Origin: Stenotrophomonas sp. Ste86 | GTDB taxonomy: Bacteria; Pseudomonadota; Gammaproteobacteria; Xanthomonadales; Xanthomonadaceae | Length of the DNA stretch: 62,211 bases | Direction: 5' to 3' | Assembly: GCF_024519465.1 (NCBI RefSeq) | Contig: NZ_JALJRW010000008.1 | Span: 105,663-167,873 of the forward strand | Shown: positions 28,167 through 37,384 of the stretch, piece after piece | How positions within the stretch are numbered: position 1 is the first letter of the stretch | How the letters are laid out: the number at the start of each line of letters is the position of its first letter | Program-made: the position numbers and the translations under genes | The notes under the pieces: model-generated | Database searches by the model: none | What the model was told of the DNA's origin: nothing | Seen by the model: the letters and a program-made list of their open reading frames with translations, nothing else

Positions 28167-28733
28167 ATGCGCAGTTCCCATGTCATCCTCGCTGCGGCCG
28201 TCCTGTTCGGTGTGGCCGCCTGCGGCACTACACCGCCGCCGCGCCCCACCGCGCCACCGGTACCGATGGTGAGCACGGCCAAGATGGCCGAAGCCAACCT
28301 GTCGTCGGCCTCGGCCAGCCTGGTCAGCGGCCGCCTGGCGCTGGTGCCCGATGCGCGCGGGGTGCACATCACCGGTGTCATCGGAGGCTTGCAGCCGATG
28401 CAGACGGCGGCGTTCCATGTGCATGAGCGCGGCGATTGCAGCGCCGTGGACGCCAGCAGCGCCGGACCGCATTTCAACCCGACCGCGCAGCCGCACGGTC
28501 GCAACAGCGCCGGCCCGCACCATGCCGGTGACATGGACAACCTGCGTGCGGACGCGCAGGGACGTGTGAACGTCGACGTTCGCCTGCCAGCGGTTACCCT
28601 TGGCGGCGGCGCAGCCACCGATATCGCCGGGCGTGCACTGGTCGTGCATGCCAACGCAGACGATTACCGCAGCCAGCCCGCCGGCAATGCCGGCGCCCGA
28701 ATTGCCTGTGGCCTCATCCGGGTCGTGCGCTGA
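28167..28733 (+). CDS. sodC: Cu/Zn superoxide dismutase-like lipoprotein (first copy)
   Basis: A 188-aa exported protein with lipobox GVAAC near residue 19. All metal ligands of Cu/Zn SOD can be placed: FHVHERGDC (two Cu His), GPHFNP (bridging His), QPHGRNSAGPHHAGDMDNL (Zn His and Asp), and VVHANADDY (last Cu His). The electrostatic Arg lies in GNAGARIACG. It should detoxify periplasmic superoxide. AAGGAG precedes the ATG. It is followed 53 bp later by a second, clearly related copy. Confidence 0.9.
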   Translation: MRSSHVILAAAVLFGVAACGTTPPPRPTAPPVPMVSTAKMAEANLSSASASLVSGRLALVPDARGVHITGVIGGLQPMQTAAFHVHERGDCSAVDASSAGPHFNPTAQPHGRNSAGPHHAGDMDNLRADAQGRVNVDVRLPAVTLGGGAATDIAGRALVVHANADDYRSQPAGNAGARIACGLIRVVR

Positions 28734-28786
28734 TCGCGCCTCCCGCTGACGCTGCTTCTTCCACCGCTACCCGCAAGGAGTTCCAC

Positions 28787-29422
28787 ATGCGTTTGATCCA
28801 TACCACCCTGTTCGCCGCCATCGCCGCGCTCGGCCTGAGCGCCTGCAACAAGCCGGCCGAACCCACGCCGGAAGCCACGCCGGCCGCCGAAGCCACCGCT
28901 TCGCAGCCGACCGCCGAAGCCACGACCGACGCACCGCCGGCCATGACCAGCGAAGCCCACGCCAACCAGGGCGCCGTGGCCGAGCTTGCCCCGACCAAGG
29001 GCAATGACGTCAAGGGCAACGTGACCTTCAGCGTCGTCGACGGCAAGGTCCACGTGAAGGGCCAGGTCAGTGGCCTGAAGCCCAACAGCGAGCACGGCTT
29101 CCACATCCACGAGAAGGGCGATTGCAGCGCGCCGGACGGCGCCAGCGCCGGCGGCCACTTCAACCCGGCCAAGGAAGATCACGGCAACGTCGCCACCACC
29201 CCGCACCACGGCGGTGACATCCCCAACATCAAGGCCGACGCCCAGGGCAACGCCATGGTCGATGCCGACGTGTCCACCAACGTCAACGTGGGCAAGGGCG
29301 ATGATTTCGACATCATCGGCCGTGGCCTGATCGTCCACGCCGACGCGGACGACTACAAGACCCAGCCGACCGGCAACGCGGGTGCGCGCCTGGCCTGTGC
29401 GGTGATCAAAGCCGCGCCGTAA
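28787..29422 (+). CDS. sodC: Cu/Zn superoxide dismutase lipoprotein (second copy)
   Basis: A 211-aa exported protein with lipobox LGLSAC near residue 19, then a Thr/Ala/Pro/Glu-rich tether to about residue 55. The SOD domain is complete: GFHIHEKGDC, GGHFNPAKEDHG, PHHGGDIPNIKAD, IVHADADDYKTQPTGNAGARLAC. The gene is paralogous to the preceding one. AAGGAG precedes the ATG, and a strong bidirectional terminator follows 18 bp after the stop. Confidence 0.94.
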   Translation: MRLIHTTLFAAIAALGLSACNKPAEPTPEATPAAEATASQPTAEATTDAPPAMTSEAHANQGAVAELAPTKGNDVKGNVTFSVVDGKVHVKGQVSGLKPNSEHGFHIHEKGDCSAPDGASAGGHFNPAKEDHGNVATTPHHGGDIPNIKADAQGNAMVDADVSTNVNVGKGDDFDIIGRGLIVHADADDYKTQPTGNAGARLACAVIKAAP

Positions 29423-29440
29423 CCGAGGCGGTGCAGAACG

Positions 29441-29471
29441 AAAAACGCCGGCGATTGCCGGCGTTTTTTTT
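29441..29471. terminator. bidirectional terminator after the sodC pair
   Basis: AAAAACGCCGGC-GATT-GCCGGCGTTTTTTTT: a perfect stem with an A-run on one side and a T-run on the other, between convergent genes. Confidence 0.93.
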
Positions 29472-29480
29472 GGAGCGCGG

Positions 29481-29553
29481 GTAGAGCCACGCCATGCGTG
29501 GCTGCCATGATCGCTATCGATGCCCGCAGGAGCCGGCCAGCGGCCGGCACTAC
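29481..29553. repeat. two SMAG-like repeats of different subtypes, head to head
   Basis: GTAGAGCCACGCCATGCGTGGCTG at 29481 and GGAGCCGGCCAGCGGCCGGC ending CACTAC by 29553. They fill the gap between sodC and the convergent gene. Confidence 0.85.
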
Positions 29554-29555
29554 CG

Positions 29556-30443
29556 TTAGCGGGTCAGCAGCTCGCGCGCGTCCTGCCCAGCCTCGCAATG
29601 CACGAACAGTACCGGCAAGCCGTGCGATTCGAGCACCGCCGCCATCTGCCGTTGGCGGATCAGGTATTGGTCGTAGATGCCCTGCAGACGATCGCAGTCG
29701 CCGGTGCCGTGGTTGTAGAACGCACACCAGCCGGCCGGATCGAACAACGCCATACGCACTTCGCCATCGGCGTATCGCAGCAGCGGCTCGGGCGGCGCGT
29801 CCAGCCATTCCTCGACATGCGGCGCCATCAGTGCGGTCTCGATCAGCGGCCACAGCACCGCCAGGCCCTGGTTGTCGTACTGCATCGACATCATCGCGGC
29901 CAGGTCATTCACCGTGAAATAGCGCGCGTGTTCGATCTGCGCGCCGAAGGCGGTCTGCGCCTGCAGAGCGGTGTCGGCCTGGGCCATGCCCTGGGCCAGC
30001 AGCACTTCTTCCAGCGCGTCGGCAACGGCCTGGGTCTGCGCCACTTCGGTACCGGTCAGCAGGAACGGGACCACGCGCAGACCGCCGCCGATCAGCCCGG
30101 CATCGGCCTGGAACGGCAGTGGCACGTCGCCGTCGGCACCGGCGCCGAAGGCCAGCATGCGCGGGCCCTGGCTGCGGCCGGGCGCGCGCATCTGCAGTTC
30201 TTCCAGACGGCGGTGCACCGGCCAACCCGGGCGCAGCACTTCAGCCGGATCGAAATGCGCGCCGGCGAACACGAAGTCCAGCCCGCTGACGGCGGGGACC
30301 AGTCTGGCAAGGTCGCGGCCCACGCGTTCGGCCAGTTCGCCAGCCTGTTCGGAGGACAGCGCGGCATGGCGCGGCACGTCGCCGCCAGCCAGTTCCAATG
30401 CCAGGACGCCAAGGGCATTCATGCCGGGGTCGGGTTTGCTCAT
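29556..30443 (-). CDS. conserved-looking protein of unknown function
   Basis: A 295-aa soluble protein starting MSKPDPGMNALGVLALELAGG. I do not recognise a family. It has no signal peptide or membrane segment, a Gly-rich GLIGGGLRVVPFLLTG stretch near residue 117, and a Cys/His-containing WCAFYNHGTGDCDRLQG near residue 240. Codon use and GC are like the core genome. The start is the first ATG of the frame; the thiolase gene is divergent from it, so 30444-30550 holds both promoters. Confidence 0.65.
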   Translation of the reverse strand: MSKPDPGMNALGVLALELAGGDVPRHAALSSEQAGELAERVGRDLARLVPAVSGLDFVFAGAHFDPAEVLRPGWPVHRRLEELQMRAPGRSQGPRMLAFGAGADGDVPLPFQADAGLIGGGLRVVPFLLTGTEVAQTQAVADALEEVLLAQGMAQADTALQAQTAFGAQIEHARYFTVNDLAAMMSMQYDNQGLAVLWPLIETALMAPHVEEWLDAPPEPLLRYADGEVRMALFDPAGWCAFYNHGTGDCDRLQGIYDQYLIRQRQMAAVLESHGLPVLFVHCEAGQDARELLTR

Positions 30444-30550
30444 GGTTTCACGGTTGGCCCATCACAGGGCGGCAGCTACACTTGCCCCCATTATGCCTGC
30501 TCCTTCGTGCAGGCCATGTTGCAGACACCCCTCCCATGCCAGGTATCTCC

Positions 30551-31831
30551 ATGCCCAACGCCCGTCCCGTCGCCATCCTCGGTGGCGTCCGCATCCCGTT
30601 CTGCCGCCAGAACACGGCCTATTCGGACGTCGGCAACCTCGGCATGTCGGTACGCACGCTCGGCGCGCTGGTCGAACGTTTCGGTCTGCACGGGCAGCAG
30701 CTCGGCGAAGTGGCGATGGGCGCGGTGATCAAGCACTCCAGCGACTGGAACCTGGGCCGGGAAGCCACGTTGTCCTCGGGCCTGTCCCCGCTCACCCCGG
30801 GCATCACCATGCAGCGCGCCTGCGGTACCTCGCTGGACACCATCATCGCGGTGGCCAACAAGATCGCGCTCGGCCAGATCGAATCGGGCATCGGCGGCGG
30901 ATCGGACACCACCTCCGACGTGCCGATCGTGTACGGCAAAAAGCTGCGCGCGCGTCTGCTGGCGGCCAATCGTGCCAAGTCCACCGGCGACAAATTCAAG
31001 GCACTGACCCGCGGCTTCAAGCTCAGCGAGCTCAAGCCCGAGTTCCCCGGCGTGGCCGAGCCGCGTACCGGCAAGAGCATGGGCGACCATTGCGAGGACA
31101 TGGCCAAGGAATGGAACATCTCGCGCGATTCGCAGGACGAATGGGCGGTGTCCTCGCACAAGAAGCTGGCCGCCGCCTATGAGCGCGGGTTCTTCACCGA
31201 CCTGATCGCCCCGTTCCGTGGCGTCGAGCGCGACAACATCCTGCGCGCCGATACCTCGCTGGAAAAGCTGGCCACGCTCAAGCCGGCCTTCGACAAGGTG
31301 TCCGGTCGCGGCACGCTGACCGCCGCCAACTCCACCCCGCTTACCGACGGCGCCTCGGCGGTGCTGCTGGCCAGCGAGGAATGGGCGCGCGCGCACGGCC
31401 ACGAGCCGCTGGCCTACCTGCGCGATTCGCAGGTGGCCGCCGTCGATTTCGTGCACGGCGAAGGCCTGCTGATGGCCCCGACCATTGCGGTGCCGGAGAT
31501 GCTCAAGCGCAACGGGCTGACGCTGCAGGATTTCGATATCTACGAAATCCATGAAGCGTTCGCCGCGCAGGTGCTGTGCACGCTGCGCGCGTGGGAAAGC
31601 GAAGACTACTGCCGCAACCGGCTCGGCCTGGATGCGCCGCTGGGCCGTATCGACCCGGCCAAGATCAACCTGCTGGGGTCGTCGCTGGCCACCGGCCACC
31701 CGTTCGCCGCCACCGGTGCGCGGGTGATCGCCACGGCGGCCAAGCAGCTGGCCGAACGCGGCGGTGGACGCGCGTTGGTCTCGATCTGCACCGCTGGCGG
31801 CATGGGCGTGGTGGCGATCGTCGAACGCTGA
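30551..31831 (+). CDS. acetyl-CoA C-acyltransferase (FadI/FadA-like thiolase)
   Basis: A 426-aa thiolase. The nucleophilic Cys is in MQRACGTSLDT near residue 91, the His in GHPFAATGARV near residue 378, and the second Cys in SICTAGGMG near residue 412. The length and the KHSSDWNLGREATL segment fit the FadI-like degradative group. It would cleave 3-ketoacyl-CoA in beta-oxidation. An in-frame ATG at 30536 is also possible; 30551 (MPNARPVAILGG) has AGGT six bases upstream. No fadJ-like partner is adjacent. Confidence 0.9.
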   Translation: MPNARPVAILGGVRIPFCRQNTAYSDVGNLGMSVRTLGALVERFGLHGQQLGEVAMGAVIKHSSDWNLGREATLSSGLSPLTPGITMQRACGTSLDTIIAVANKIALGQIESGIGGGSDTTSDVPIVYGKKLRARLLAANRAKSTGDKFKALTRGFKLSELKPEFPGVAEPRTGKSMGDHCEDMAKEWNISRDSQDEWAVSSHKKLAAAYERGFFTDLIAPFRGVERDNILRADTSLEKLATLKPAFDKVSGRGTLTAANSTPLTDGASAVLLASEEWARAHGHEPLAYLRDSQVAAVDFVHGEGLLMAPTIAVPEMLKRNGLTLQDFDIYEIHEAFAAQVLCTLRAWESEDYCRNRLGLDAPLGRIDPAKINLLGSSLATGHPFAATGARVIATAAKQLAERGGGRALVSICTAGGMGVVAIVER

Positions 31832-31853
31832 TCGGGCCCGATGCGCAAACCGA

Positions 31854-31880
31854 AAAGGCCGCCCAAGGGGCGGCCTTTCT
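31854..31880 (+). terminator. terminator after the thiolase gene
   Basis: AAAGGCCGCC-CAAG-GGGCGGCCTTTCT, a GC-rich stem starting 22 bp after the stop, with a short T-tail. Confidence 0.85.
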
Positions 31881-31884
31881 GTAT

Positions 31885-32004
31885 GTAACGCCACCCCATG
31901 GGTGGCTGCACAACCATCCGAAGCCCGGTAGTGCCGGCCGCTGGCCGGCTCTCCATGGACGTTGGATGGGTGTGTGTGTGGAGCCGGCCAGCGGCCGGCA
32001 CTAC
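31885..32004. repeat. SMAG-like single copy plus an inverted pair
   Basis: GTAACGCCACCCCATGGGTG at about 31885, then a head-to-head pair from GTAGTGCCGGCCGCTGGCC (31928) to GGCCGGCACTAC (ending 32004), with a (TG)5-like spacer. They separate the thiolase and hemY 3' ends. Confidence 0.87.
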
Positions 32005-32029
32005 GTATGCGTGGATGCAGCGCCCGCAA

Positions 32030-33376
32030 TCACGGCAGGCGCGGGTTGCCGAATTCGTCGCGTTCATCGCGCACGACCGGGGCCAGGACCGGGTCGATCC
32101 GCTGCCCCGGCAACGGCTGGGACATCAACGACTGCTCTTCCACCGTCGCGCGCTCAGGCACCACCGGTTCCAGCGGTGCCACCGTGGCATTGACGCGGGC
32201 CAGCGCGATGCTGTCATCGCCGCGCTGCTGGCGCAGCGCGTTGGCGAAGCACTGCGACGCCAACGCCGGTTCGCCACGATCGACGAACAACTGGCCCAGC
32301 GCTTCCCACGCCGCCGGACCGGCGCCAGCAGCGATCGCGCGGTGCAGGTAATCCTCGGCCAGGCTGTGCTGGCGCTGACGCGTAGCGATGCGGCCCAGTG
32401 CCAGCAGCAGCGCCGGGCTGGCCGGCTGGTTGCCCAGCCAGCGCTGCAGGTTGGCCTGGCGCGTGGCCAGCTTGTCCACCGGCATCTGTCCGTACAGGGT
32501 CACCAGCGATTCGTCCCAGCGCGTATCCAGCGCCTGCTCCAGGTTGAGCAGCGCCGGCTCGTCCCAGTCCAGCGCCACCGCGCGCAGCGCATAGGCCGAG
32601 ACCACGTCCGGATCGCTGCGCAGGGCCTTGGGCGTGGCTTCCCACTGCGCGGCCAAGGCATTGACGTCGCCCGCTTCCAGCAGCGACTGTGCCGCCAGGC
32701 GGGTTTCCAGTTCGGCGACCGCCTCGTCCGGCAGCACCTTCTGCTTGCGCAGCGCGCCCAGCTGGCCGTAAGCCTCGTGCGCGCGGTCGGCGCGGGCCAG
32801 GGCTTCAGTGCGCAGCCACAGGCCGCGCGGCGGCAGCGGCTGGATCGTCGCGGTGTCCAGCAGGTTGATCGCATCCACCGGGCGTTCCTGCGCCAGCAGG
32901 CGTTCGGCCTGCAGCAGGGCGTGCAGGGTGGCATCCTCGCTGGCCAACCGCTGCAGGTACTGGTTCACGGCGGCCTGGTCATCGCGCGCCTGTGCGCTGC
33001 GCACGGCAGTGACCATCGCCACGGCGGCCACGTCCTTGTCTTCGGCGGCGGTTTCCAGCAGCTTTTCAGCGCGCTGCCATTGGCCCTGTTCGTGGGCCTG
33101 GATGCCGTCGATCAGGCGTGCGCGCCCCTGCTTGCGGCGGTAGCGGCCCCAGGCGCGGAACGGCGAGGCCAGCAGGCTCCACAGCAGCCACAGCACCAGC
33201 AGCCCGACCAGCGCCATCAAGGCCACCTGCGGCACCGTCGAGCGGTAGTCGTTGCCGCCGTAGCGGTAGATCACTTCGCCGAACTGGCGAAGCTGCTCGG
33301 TGCCGAGGAACTGCGAGGCGATCACGCCCAGCGCCACGGCCAGCAACAGCACCACCAAAGATTGGAAGGGTTTCAT
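32030..33376 (-). CDS. hemY: HemY-like TPR membrane protein of the haem operon
   Basis: A 448-aa inner-membrane protein. The N-terminus has two hydrophobic helices (residues 5-25 and 45-70) around the conserved YRYGGNDYRSTVP, then TPR repeats through residue 400. This is the gammaproteobacterial HemY, not the protoporphyrinogen oxidase of the same name. It probably organises haem-pathway enzymes at the membrane. Its start overlaps the hemX stop by 4 bp. Confidence 0.88.
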   Translation of the reverse strand: MKPFQSLVVLLLAVALGVIASQFLGTEQLRQFGEVIYRYGGNDYRSTVPQVALMALVGLLVLWLLWSLLASPFRAWGRYRRKQGRARLIDGIQAHEQGQWQRAEKLLETAAEDKDVAAVAMVTAVRSAQARDDQAAVNQYLQRLASEDATLHALLQAERLLAQERPVDAINLLDTATIQPLPPRGLWLRTEALARADRAHEAYGQLGALRKQKVLPDEAVAELETRLAAQSLLEAGDVNALAAQWEATPKALRSDPDVVSAYALRAVALDWDEPALLNLEQALDTRWDESLVTLYGQMPVDKLATRQANLQRWLGNQPASPALLLALGRIATRQRQHSLAEDYLHRAIAAGAGPAAWEALGQLFVDRGEPALASQCFANALRQQRGDDSIALARVNATVAPLEPVVPERATVEEQSLMSQPLPGQRIDPVLAPVVRDERDEFGNPRLP

Positions 33377-34356
33377 CGATCATCTCCATCGCGCATCGAG
33401 CGCAGTTGCTGCAGGGTGCTGCCCAGTTCGGGCAGCGCGGGCTGCAGCACGCGCATGCGCAGTTGCTGCAGTTCAGCACGACGCTCGCGCAGGGCGGGTG
33501 AATCCGGCCACAGCCGCGGCAGCCACAGCGCCACGCGGTCCACGGCCTGGGTGAAGCCGGCCTGGTCGCCGCGTTCGACCGCCGCGCGTGCCAAGGTCAA
33601 TTCCAGTTGCAGCGCATCCCAGCCGGCCACGCGCTCGGCGTCGGTCAGCGGGCCCTGGGTGCGGGTGGGGGTGATGGTCACAAACGGTGCCAGCACCTGC
33701 TGCCACCACGGCGTGGCCGCCTCCGGGCCAGTACCGGCATCGACCTGCTCGGGCACCTGCTCCAGGGCCTTGGAGAACGCCGCCAGTTGCCGCCCGGTCG
33801 CCACGCGCGCGCCCGGACCCAGCGCATCCACCGCATTGCGTTCCTGCATCAGCGCCTGGCGCACGTTGAGGTATTCATTGCCCTGCACGTCGGCCAGTGT
33901 GGCCGCCGCCAGTGCGTACAGGCGCTTGGCACCGTCCACGTCATCGGCATAGGCAAGACGCTGCGCGGCCTGGCTGAGCAGCAGTTCGGTCTCTTCCAGC
34001 TGCAGTGCCTGCGCGCCGTGGCGGGTGCTGTCGGCCAGCTTGGCCAGGTTGTCTTCGAGCAGCGCGCTGCGCTGGCTCAGGCCCAGCATTTCATCGCGCA
34101 GCACCCGGTTGGTGGCGGCCGCGTCCTGCACCCGTTGCGACGTCGACCGCTGGTCGCGGCGCAGCGCTTCCACGCTGTCCACCAGCCCCTGCAGCTGCAG
34201 GCCGGCATCGGCTTGGCGCTGCAGGACGCGCGCCTGTTCGGCCTGCCAACGGGTCCAGCCCCACGCCACGCCCGCACCGATCACCAGCACGACCGCAAGC
34301 GGGGCGATCCAGCGCAGGGAGCGGGAAGCGGGAGGTGGCGAAACGTCGTCAGTCAT
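33373..34356 (-). CDS. hemX: HemX-like membrane protein (uroporphyrinogen-III C-methyltransferase-like)
   Basis: A 327-aa protein with one N-terminal membrane helix (about residues 15-35, APLAVVLVIGAGVAWGW), then a long coiled-coil-like region (residues 40-110) and a helical C-terminal domain. HemX is annotated as a methyltransferase but lacks a catalytic fold; a scaffold role is more likely. It overlaps hemY and lies 108 bp after hemD, all in one direction. Confidence 0.88.
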   Translation of the reverse strand: MTDDVSPPPASRSLRWIAPLAVVLVIGAGVAWGWTRWQAEQARVLQRQADAGLQLQGLVDSVEALRRDQRSTSQRVQDAAATNRVLRDEMLGLSQRSALLEDNLAKLADSTRHGAQALQLEETELLLSQAAQRLAYADDVDGAKRLYALAAATLADVQGNEYLNVRQALMQERNAVDALGPGARVATGRQLAAFSKALEQVPEQVDAGTGPEAATPWWQQVLAPFVTITPTRTQGPLTDAERVAGWDALQLELTLARAAVERGDQAGFTQAVDRVALWLPRLWPDSPALRERRAELQQLRMRVLQPALPELGSTLQQLRSMRDGDDR

Positions 34357-34464
34357 GCGGGCATCCTTGTCGATCGCGCCGGGGTGTCCACAAGCTGGCG
34401 AGCGACGTGATGCACAGCATCGCCCGCCGCCCGCGCGGCCCGCAAGGCCGGGAACGTCGCCTGT

Positions 34465-35250
34465 TCAGGAAGACGCGGAAGTGATGATCGCAGCGTGTGC
34501 AGCCTGCGCCAGCTGGCGTGGTAAGGGGCCTTGGGCGAGCCGCACCCGCGTAAATCCCGCGTCGGCGGCCTGTTCGGCCAGGCGCGCGCTGGCGGCCACC
34601 ACGATCGCCTCGCGCACCCGGGACTGCAGATCGTGCGGCAGCCGCGCCAGCAGCAGGGTCAGCGCCTCGCCACTGCTCAGTGCCAGTACCCACGGCGTGG
34701 CACTGCGGCGCAGCCGTTGCAGCGCGCGCGGTGGCAGCGCCAGCGGCACGCGCTGGTAGACATCGGCGCGCTGCAGCTGCGCACCGCGCTCGACCAGGGT
34801 GGCGGCGATGATCCCGCGCCCGCCCGGAGCGGTGACCAGCCCGGCCTCCAGCCCGTGCAGGTCGGCCAGCTCGGGCAAGGCCAGCAGGCCTTCGCTGTCC
34901 ATCCGCGTGGGCGCCAGCACCGTGCCGACGCCGTGCGCGTGCAGCGCCGCTGCGGTGCCGGCACCGACCGCCAGCCAGGTGCCTGGGTGGGCGCCACCGA
35001 GCGGCTGCAGGCGCGCGGCGGCGTGCACGGCCGCGGGGCTGCTGAACACCACCCGCTGCGCATTCAGCGCGCGCGCCAGCTGTGCGCGGCTGGCCCCATC
35101 GTCACGGACCTGCAGCGCCCACGGCGACAACGCCACCACGCGCGCGCCCGCCGCCTGCGCAGCCCGCCGCAACGGCGCGTGCTGGCCGCGCGGTCGCAGC
35201 GAAATCAGGGTCCATTCCGGCACATGTGCATCACGGTTCATTGCGGGCAT
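34465..35250 (-). CDS. hemD: uroporphyrinogen-III synthase
   Basis: A 261-aa two-domain HemD. Typical are WTLISLRPRGQHAPLRRAAQ, VFSSPAAVHAAA near residue 68, WLAVGAGTAAAL near residue 90, DSEGLLALPEL near residue 117, and SSGEALTLLL. It closes and inverts ring D of hydroxymethylbilane. The ATG at 35250 has AAGGG about 9 bases upstream; another in-frame ATG lies 9 bases later. hemC is not next to it. It is divergent from a thioesterase gene with a very short gap, so the promoters overlap. Confidence 0.87.
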   Translation of the reverse strand: MPAMNRDAHVPEWTLISLRPRGQHAPLRRAAQAAGARVVALSPWALQVRDDGASRAQLARALNAQRVVFSSPAAVHAAARLQPLGGAHPGTWLAVGAGTAAALHAHGVGTVLAPTRMDSEGLLALPELADLHGLEAGLVTAPGGRGIIAATLVERGAQLQRADVYQRVPLALPPRALQRLRRSATPWVLALSSGEALTLLLARLPHDLQSRVREAIVVAASARLAEQAADAGFTRVRLAQGPLPRQLAQAAHAAIITSASS

Positions 35251-35284
35251 TATGCGAGCCCTTTGGCGTAGCGTTGTCGTGTCG

Positions 35285-35755
35285 ATGTCCATTCCTGAAT
35301 CCCTGTCCGTGCAGCTGGCCGACCTGCAGCATGTCCTGGACCGCATGCCGCCGGTGGCGGCCATGCAGATCCGCGTTGAATCCTATGCCGATGGCCTGCT
35401 CGACCTGCGCGCGCCGCTGGCGGCCAACGTCAACGACAAGGGCAACGCGTTCGGCGGCAGCCTGTCCTCGGCGCTGACCCTGTCCGGCTGGGCGCTGGTG
35501 ACCCTGCGGCTGCGCCTGGCCGGGTTCGATGCGGACGTGTACGTGGCCGACAGCCATGTGCGCTATCTGGCGCCGGTCTACGAAGACCTGCACGCGCAGG
35601 CGCAGGCCGCCGACGAGGCCGATTGGGAGGGCTTTCTGGCTACCTTCGCCCAGCGCGGCAAGGCCCGCATCGGCCTGGTCGCCCGCCAGCCCGGCAGCGG
35701 CGGCAAGCCGGCGGCTGAACTGACCGGTCGTTTCGTGGCCTTCGCAAGGCGGTAG
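35285..35755 (+). CDS. YiiD-type hotdog thioesterase domain protein
   Basis: A 156-aa protein with hotdog features: NDKGNAFGGSLSSALTLSGWALV near residue 57 and VADSHVRYLAPVYEDL near residue 83. This matches the C-terminal thioesterase domain of YiiD; the acetyltransferase half of E. coli YiiD is absent. The substrate is probably an acyl thioester. The start MSIPESLSVQ was preferred to an upstream in-frame ATG because that one overlaps the hemD leader. Confidence 0.82.
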   Translation: MSIPESLSVQLADLQHVLDRMPPVAAMQIRVESYADGLLDLRAPLAANVNDKGNAFGGSLSSALTLSGWALVTLRLRLAGFDADVYVADSHVRYLAPVYEDLHAQAQAADEADWEGFLATFAQRGKARIGLVARQPGSGGKPAAELTGRFVAFARR

Positions 35756-35785
35756 GATGGGCGCCTTGCCGATTGGGGAATTCGC

Positions 35786-36226
35786 ATGCGTCGTACCTTT
35801 CAGATTCTGCTGCTGGCCTTGTTCGCGCTGACCAGCGTGACCGTGCTGGCGGCCGAGCAGAAAACCACCAAGAAGCAGCGCAAGGAACTGGAAGAAACCC
35901 AGGTCAAGTACGACTCCACCCTGCGCTGGGGGACGGTCGAGGACGCGCTGCCGTACCTGGATCCCGAATACGCCAAGCTGCACCCGCTGACCGACCTGGA
36001 ACTGCGCCGCTTCGAGCAGGTGAAGATCTCCAGCTATCGCGCCGGCGACAACCTGCCGCTGCCCGATGGCCGGGTCGGACGCAACGCCGAAGCCCGGGTG
36101 ATCAACCTCAACACCCAGTCCGAGCGCGCGGTGCGGGTCAAGGAAATCTGGCGCTGGGATGCCGAGGGCAAGCGCTGGCTGCAGGCCAACGGTCTGCCCG
36201 ACCTCTGGCAGGACCAGGACCGCTGA
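35786..36226 (+). CDS. exported small protein of unknown function
   Basis: A 146-aa protein with a signal peptide (MRRTFQILLLALFALTSVTVLA, cleavage after residue 22). The mature part is charged, starting AEQKTTKKQRKELEETQVKYD, with strands such as VRVKEIWRWDAEGKRW. No family was recognised. It lies 30 bp after the thioesterase gene and 79 bp before the rhodanese gene on the same strand. Confidence 0.7.
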   Translation: MRRTFQILLLALFALTSVTVLAAEQKTTKKQRKELEETQVKYDSTLRWGTVEDALPYLDPEYAKLHPLTDLELRRFEQVKISSYRAGDNLPLPDGRVGRNAEARVINLNTQSERAVRVKEIWRWDAEGKRWLQANGLPDLWQDQDR

Positions 36227-36305
36227 ACCCCGCCCCGGTGGGGGCTGGACGCCGATTCGCCCGCATGTGCGACAATCGGCGCCCGCTTATCGACCCGTGA
36301 TCTTA

Positions 36306-36743
36306 GTGAATTACGAAGAGTTGCTGGCATTTGCCGGCCGAAACCCGATGTTGTCGATGGCCCTGGTCGGCCTGACCGTGGCCATCATCGTCACTGAAGT
36401 CCGCCGCCTGTTCCGCGGCTTCAAATCGCTCAAGCCCGCCGAGCTGACCCACCTGATCAATGCTGGTGGCGCCGTCGTGGTCGATCTGTCTTCCAGCAGC
36501 GATTTCGAGAAGGGCCACATCGCCGGCAGCCGCAACGTGCAGCCTGCCCAGTTCGGTCCGGAGCACAAGCTGGTGGTCAACGCCAAGCAGAGCCCGGTCG
36601 TGCTGGTGTGCCGCACGGGCACCGCCTCGGAAACCGCGGCCAAGGCGCTGAAGAAAGCCGGGTTCGAACAGGTCAACGTGCTCGACGGTGGCATCCCCGC
36701 CTGGCAGCAGGCCGAGCTGCCGCTGGTCAAGGGCCGCAACTGA
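36306..36743 (+). CDS. rhodanese-like membrane-anchored protein (YibN-like)
   Basis: A 145-aa protein. An N-terminal membrane helix (MLSMALVGLTVAIIVTEV, about residues 12-30) is followed by a rhodanese domain with the active-site Cys in VVLVCRTGTASET near residue 101 and a final VLDGGIPAWQ. E. coli yibN also lies just upstream of secB, so the context agrees. The start is GTG, either here or nine bases earlier; no ATG fits. No grxC is found between it and secB, unlike E. coli. Confidence 0.85.
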   Translation: MNYEELLAFAGRNPMLSMALVGLTVAIIVTEVRRLFRGFKSLKPAELTHLINAGGAVVVDLSSSSDFEKGHIAGSRNVQPAQFGPEHKLVVNAKQSPVVLVCRTGTASETAAKALKKAGFEQVNVLDGGIPAWQQAELPLVKGRN

Positions 36744-36848
36744 TTTCTGCCGGATTGCGCCGCTCGCCTTGTGCGCGGCGCCACACGCCCCCATCGCAGG
36801 GCATGTAACAATCCATTCTTATTGCATTCATTCTTGGAGCTACAGGAA

Positions 36849-37364
36849 ATGTCCGAAGAGACCACCAACGGCGCCGTTGCGCCGGCCGATGCCGCCACCG
36901 GCCCCGCGTTCACCGTCGAGAAGATCTACGTCAAGGACGTTTCCTTCGAGTCGCCCAACGCGCCGGCCGTGTTCAACGATGCCGTGCAGCCGGAACTGCA
37001 GCTCAACCTCAACCAGCGCGTGCAGCGCCTGGGCGAGAACGCCTTTGAAGTCGTGCTGGCCGTGACCCTGACCTGCAAGGCCGGCGACAAGACCGCCTAT
37101 GTGGCCGAAGTGCAGCAGGCCGGCGTGTTCGGCCTGGTCGGCCTGGACCCGCAGTCGATCGACGTGCTGCTCGGCACCCAGTGCCCGAACATCCTGTTCC
37201 CCTACGTGCGTTCGCTGATCAGCGAGCTGATCCAGGCCGGCGGCTTCCCGCCGTTCTTCCTGCAGCCGATCAACTTCGAAGGCCTGTACTCGGAAACCCT
37301 GCGTCAGCGCCAGGAGCAGGGTGAAACCTCGCTGGCCGACTCCGAGCCGGCCGGCAACGCCTGA
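36849..37364 (+). CDS. secB: protein-export chaperone SecB
   Basis: A 171-aa acidic chaperone, slightly longer than E. coli SecB. Diagnostic segments: [19 protein letters not shown] near residue 22, [18 protein letters not shown] near residue 83, and [36 protein letters not shown] from residue 115. It keeps preproteins unfolded and passes them to SecA. The ATG at 36849 follows TACAGGAA. gpsA starts 20 bp after its stop, the order seen in many gammaproteobacteria. Confidence 0.97.
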   Translation: MSEETTNGAVAPADAATGPAFTVEKIYVKDVSFESPNAPAVFNDAVQPELQLNLNQRVQRLGENAFEVVLAVTLTCKAGDKTAYVAEVQQAGVFGLVGLDPQSIDVLLGTQCPNILFPYVRSLISELIQAGGFPPFFLQPINFEGLYSETLRQRQEQGETSLADSEPAGNA

Positions 37365-37384
37365 TCGGCGCTGCTGTCGTATCG

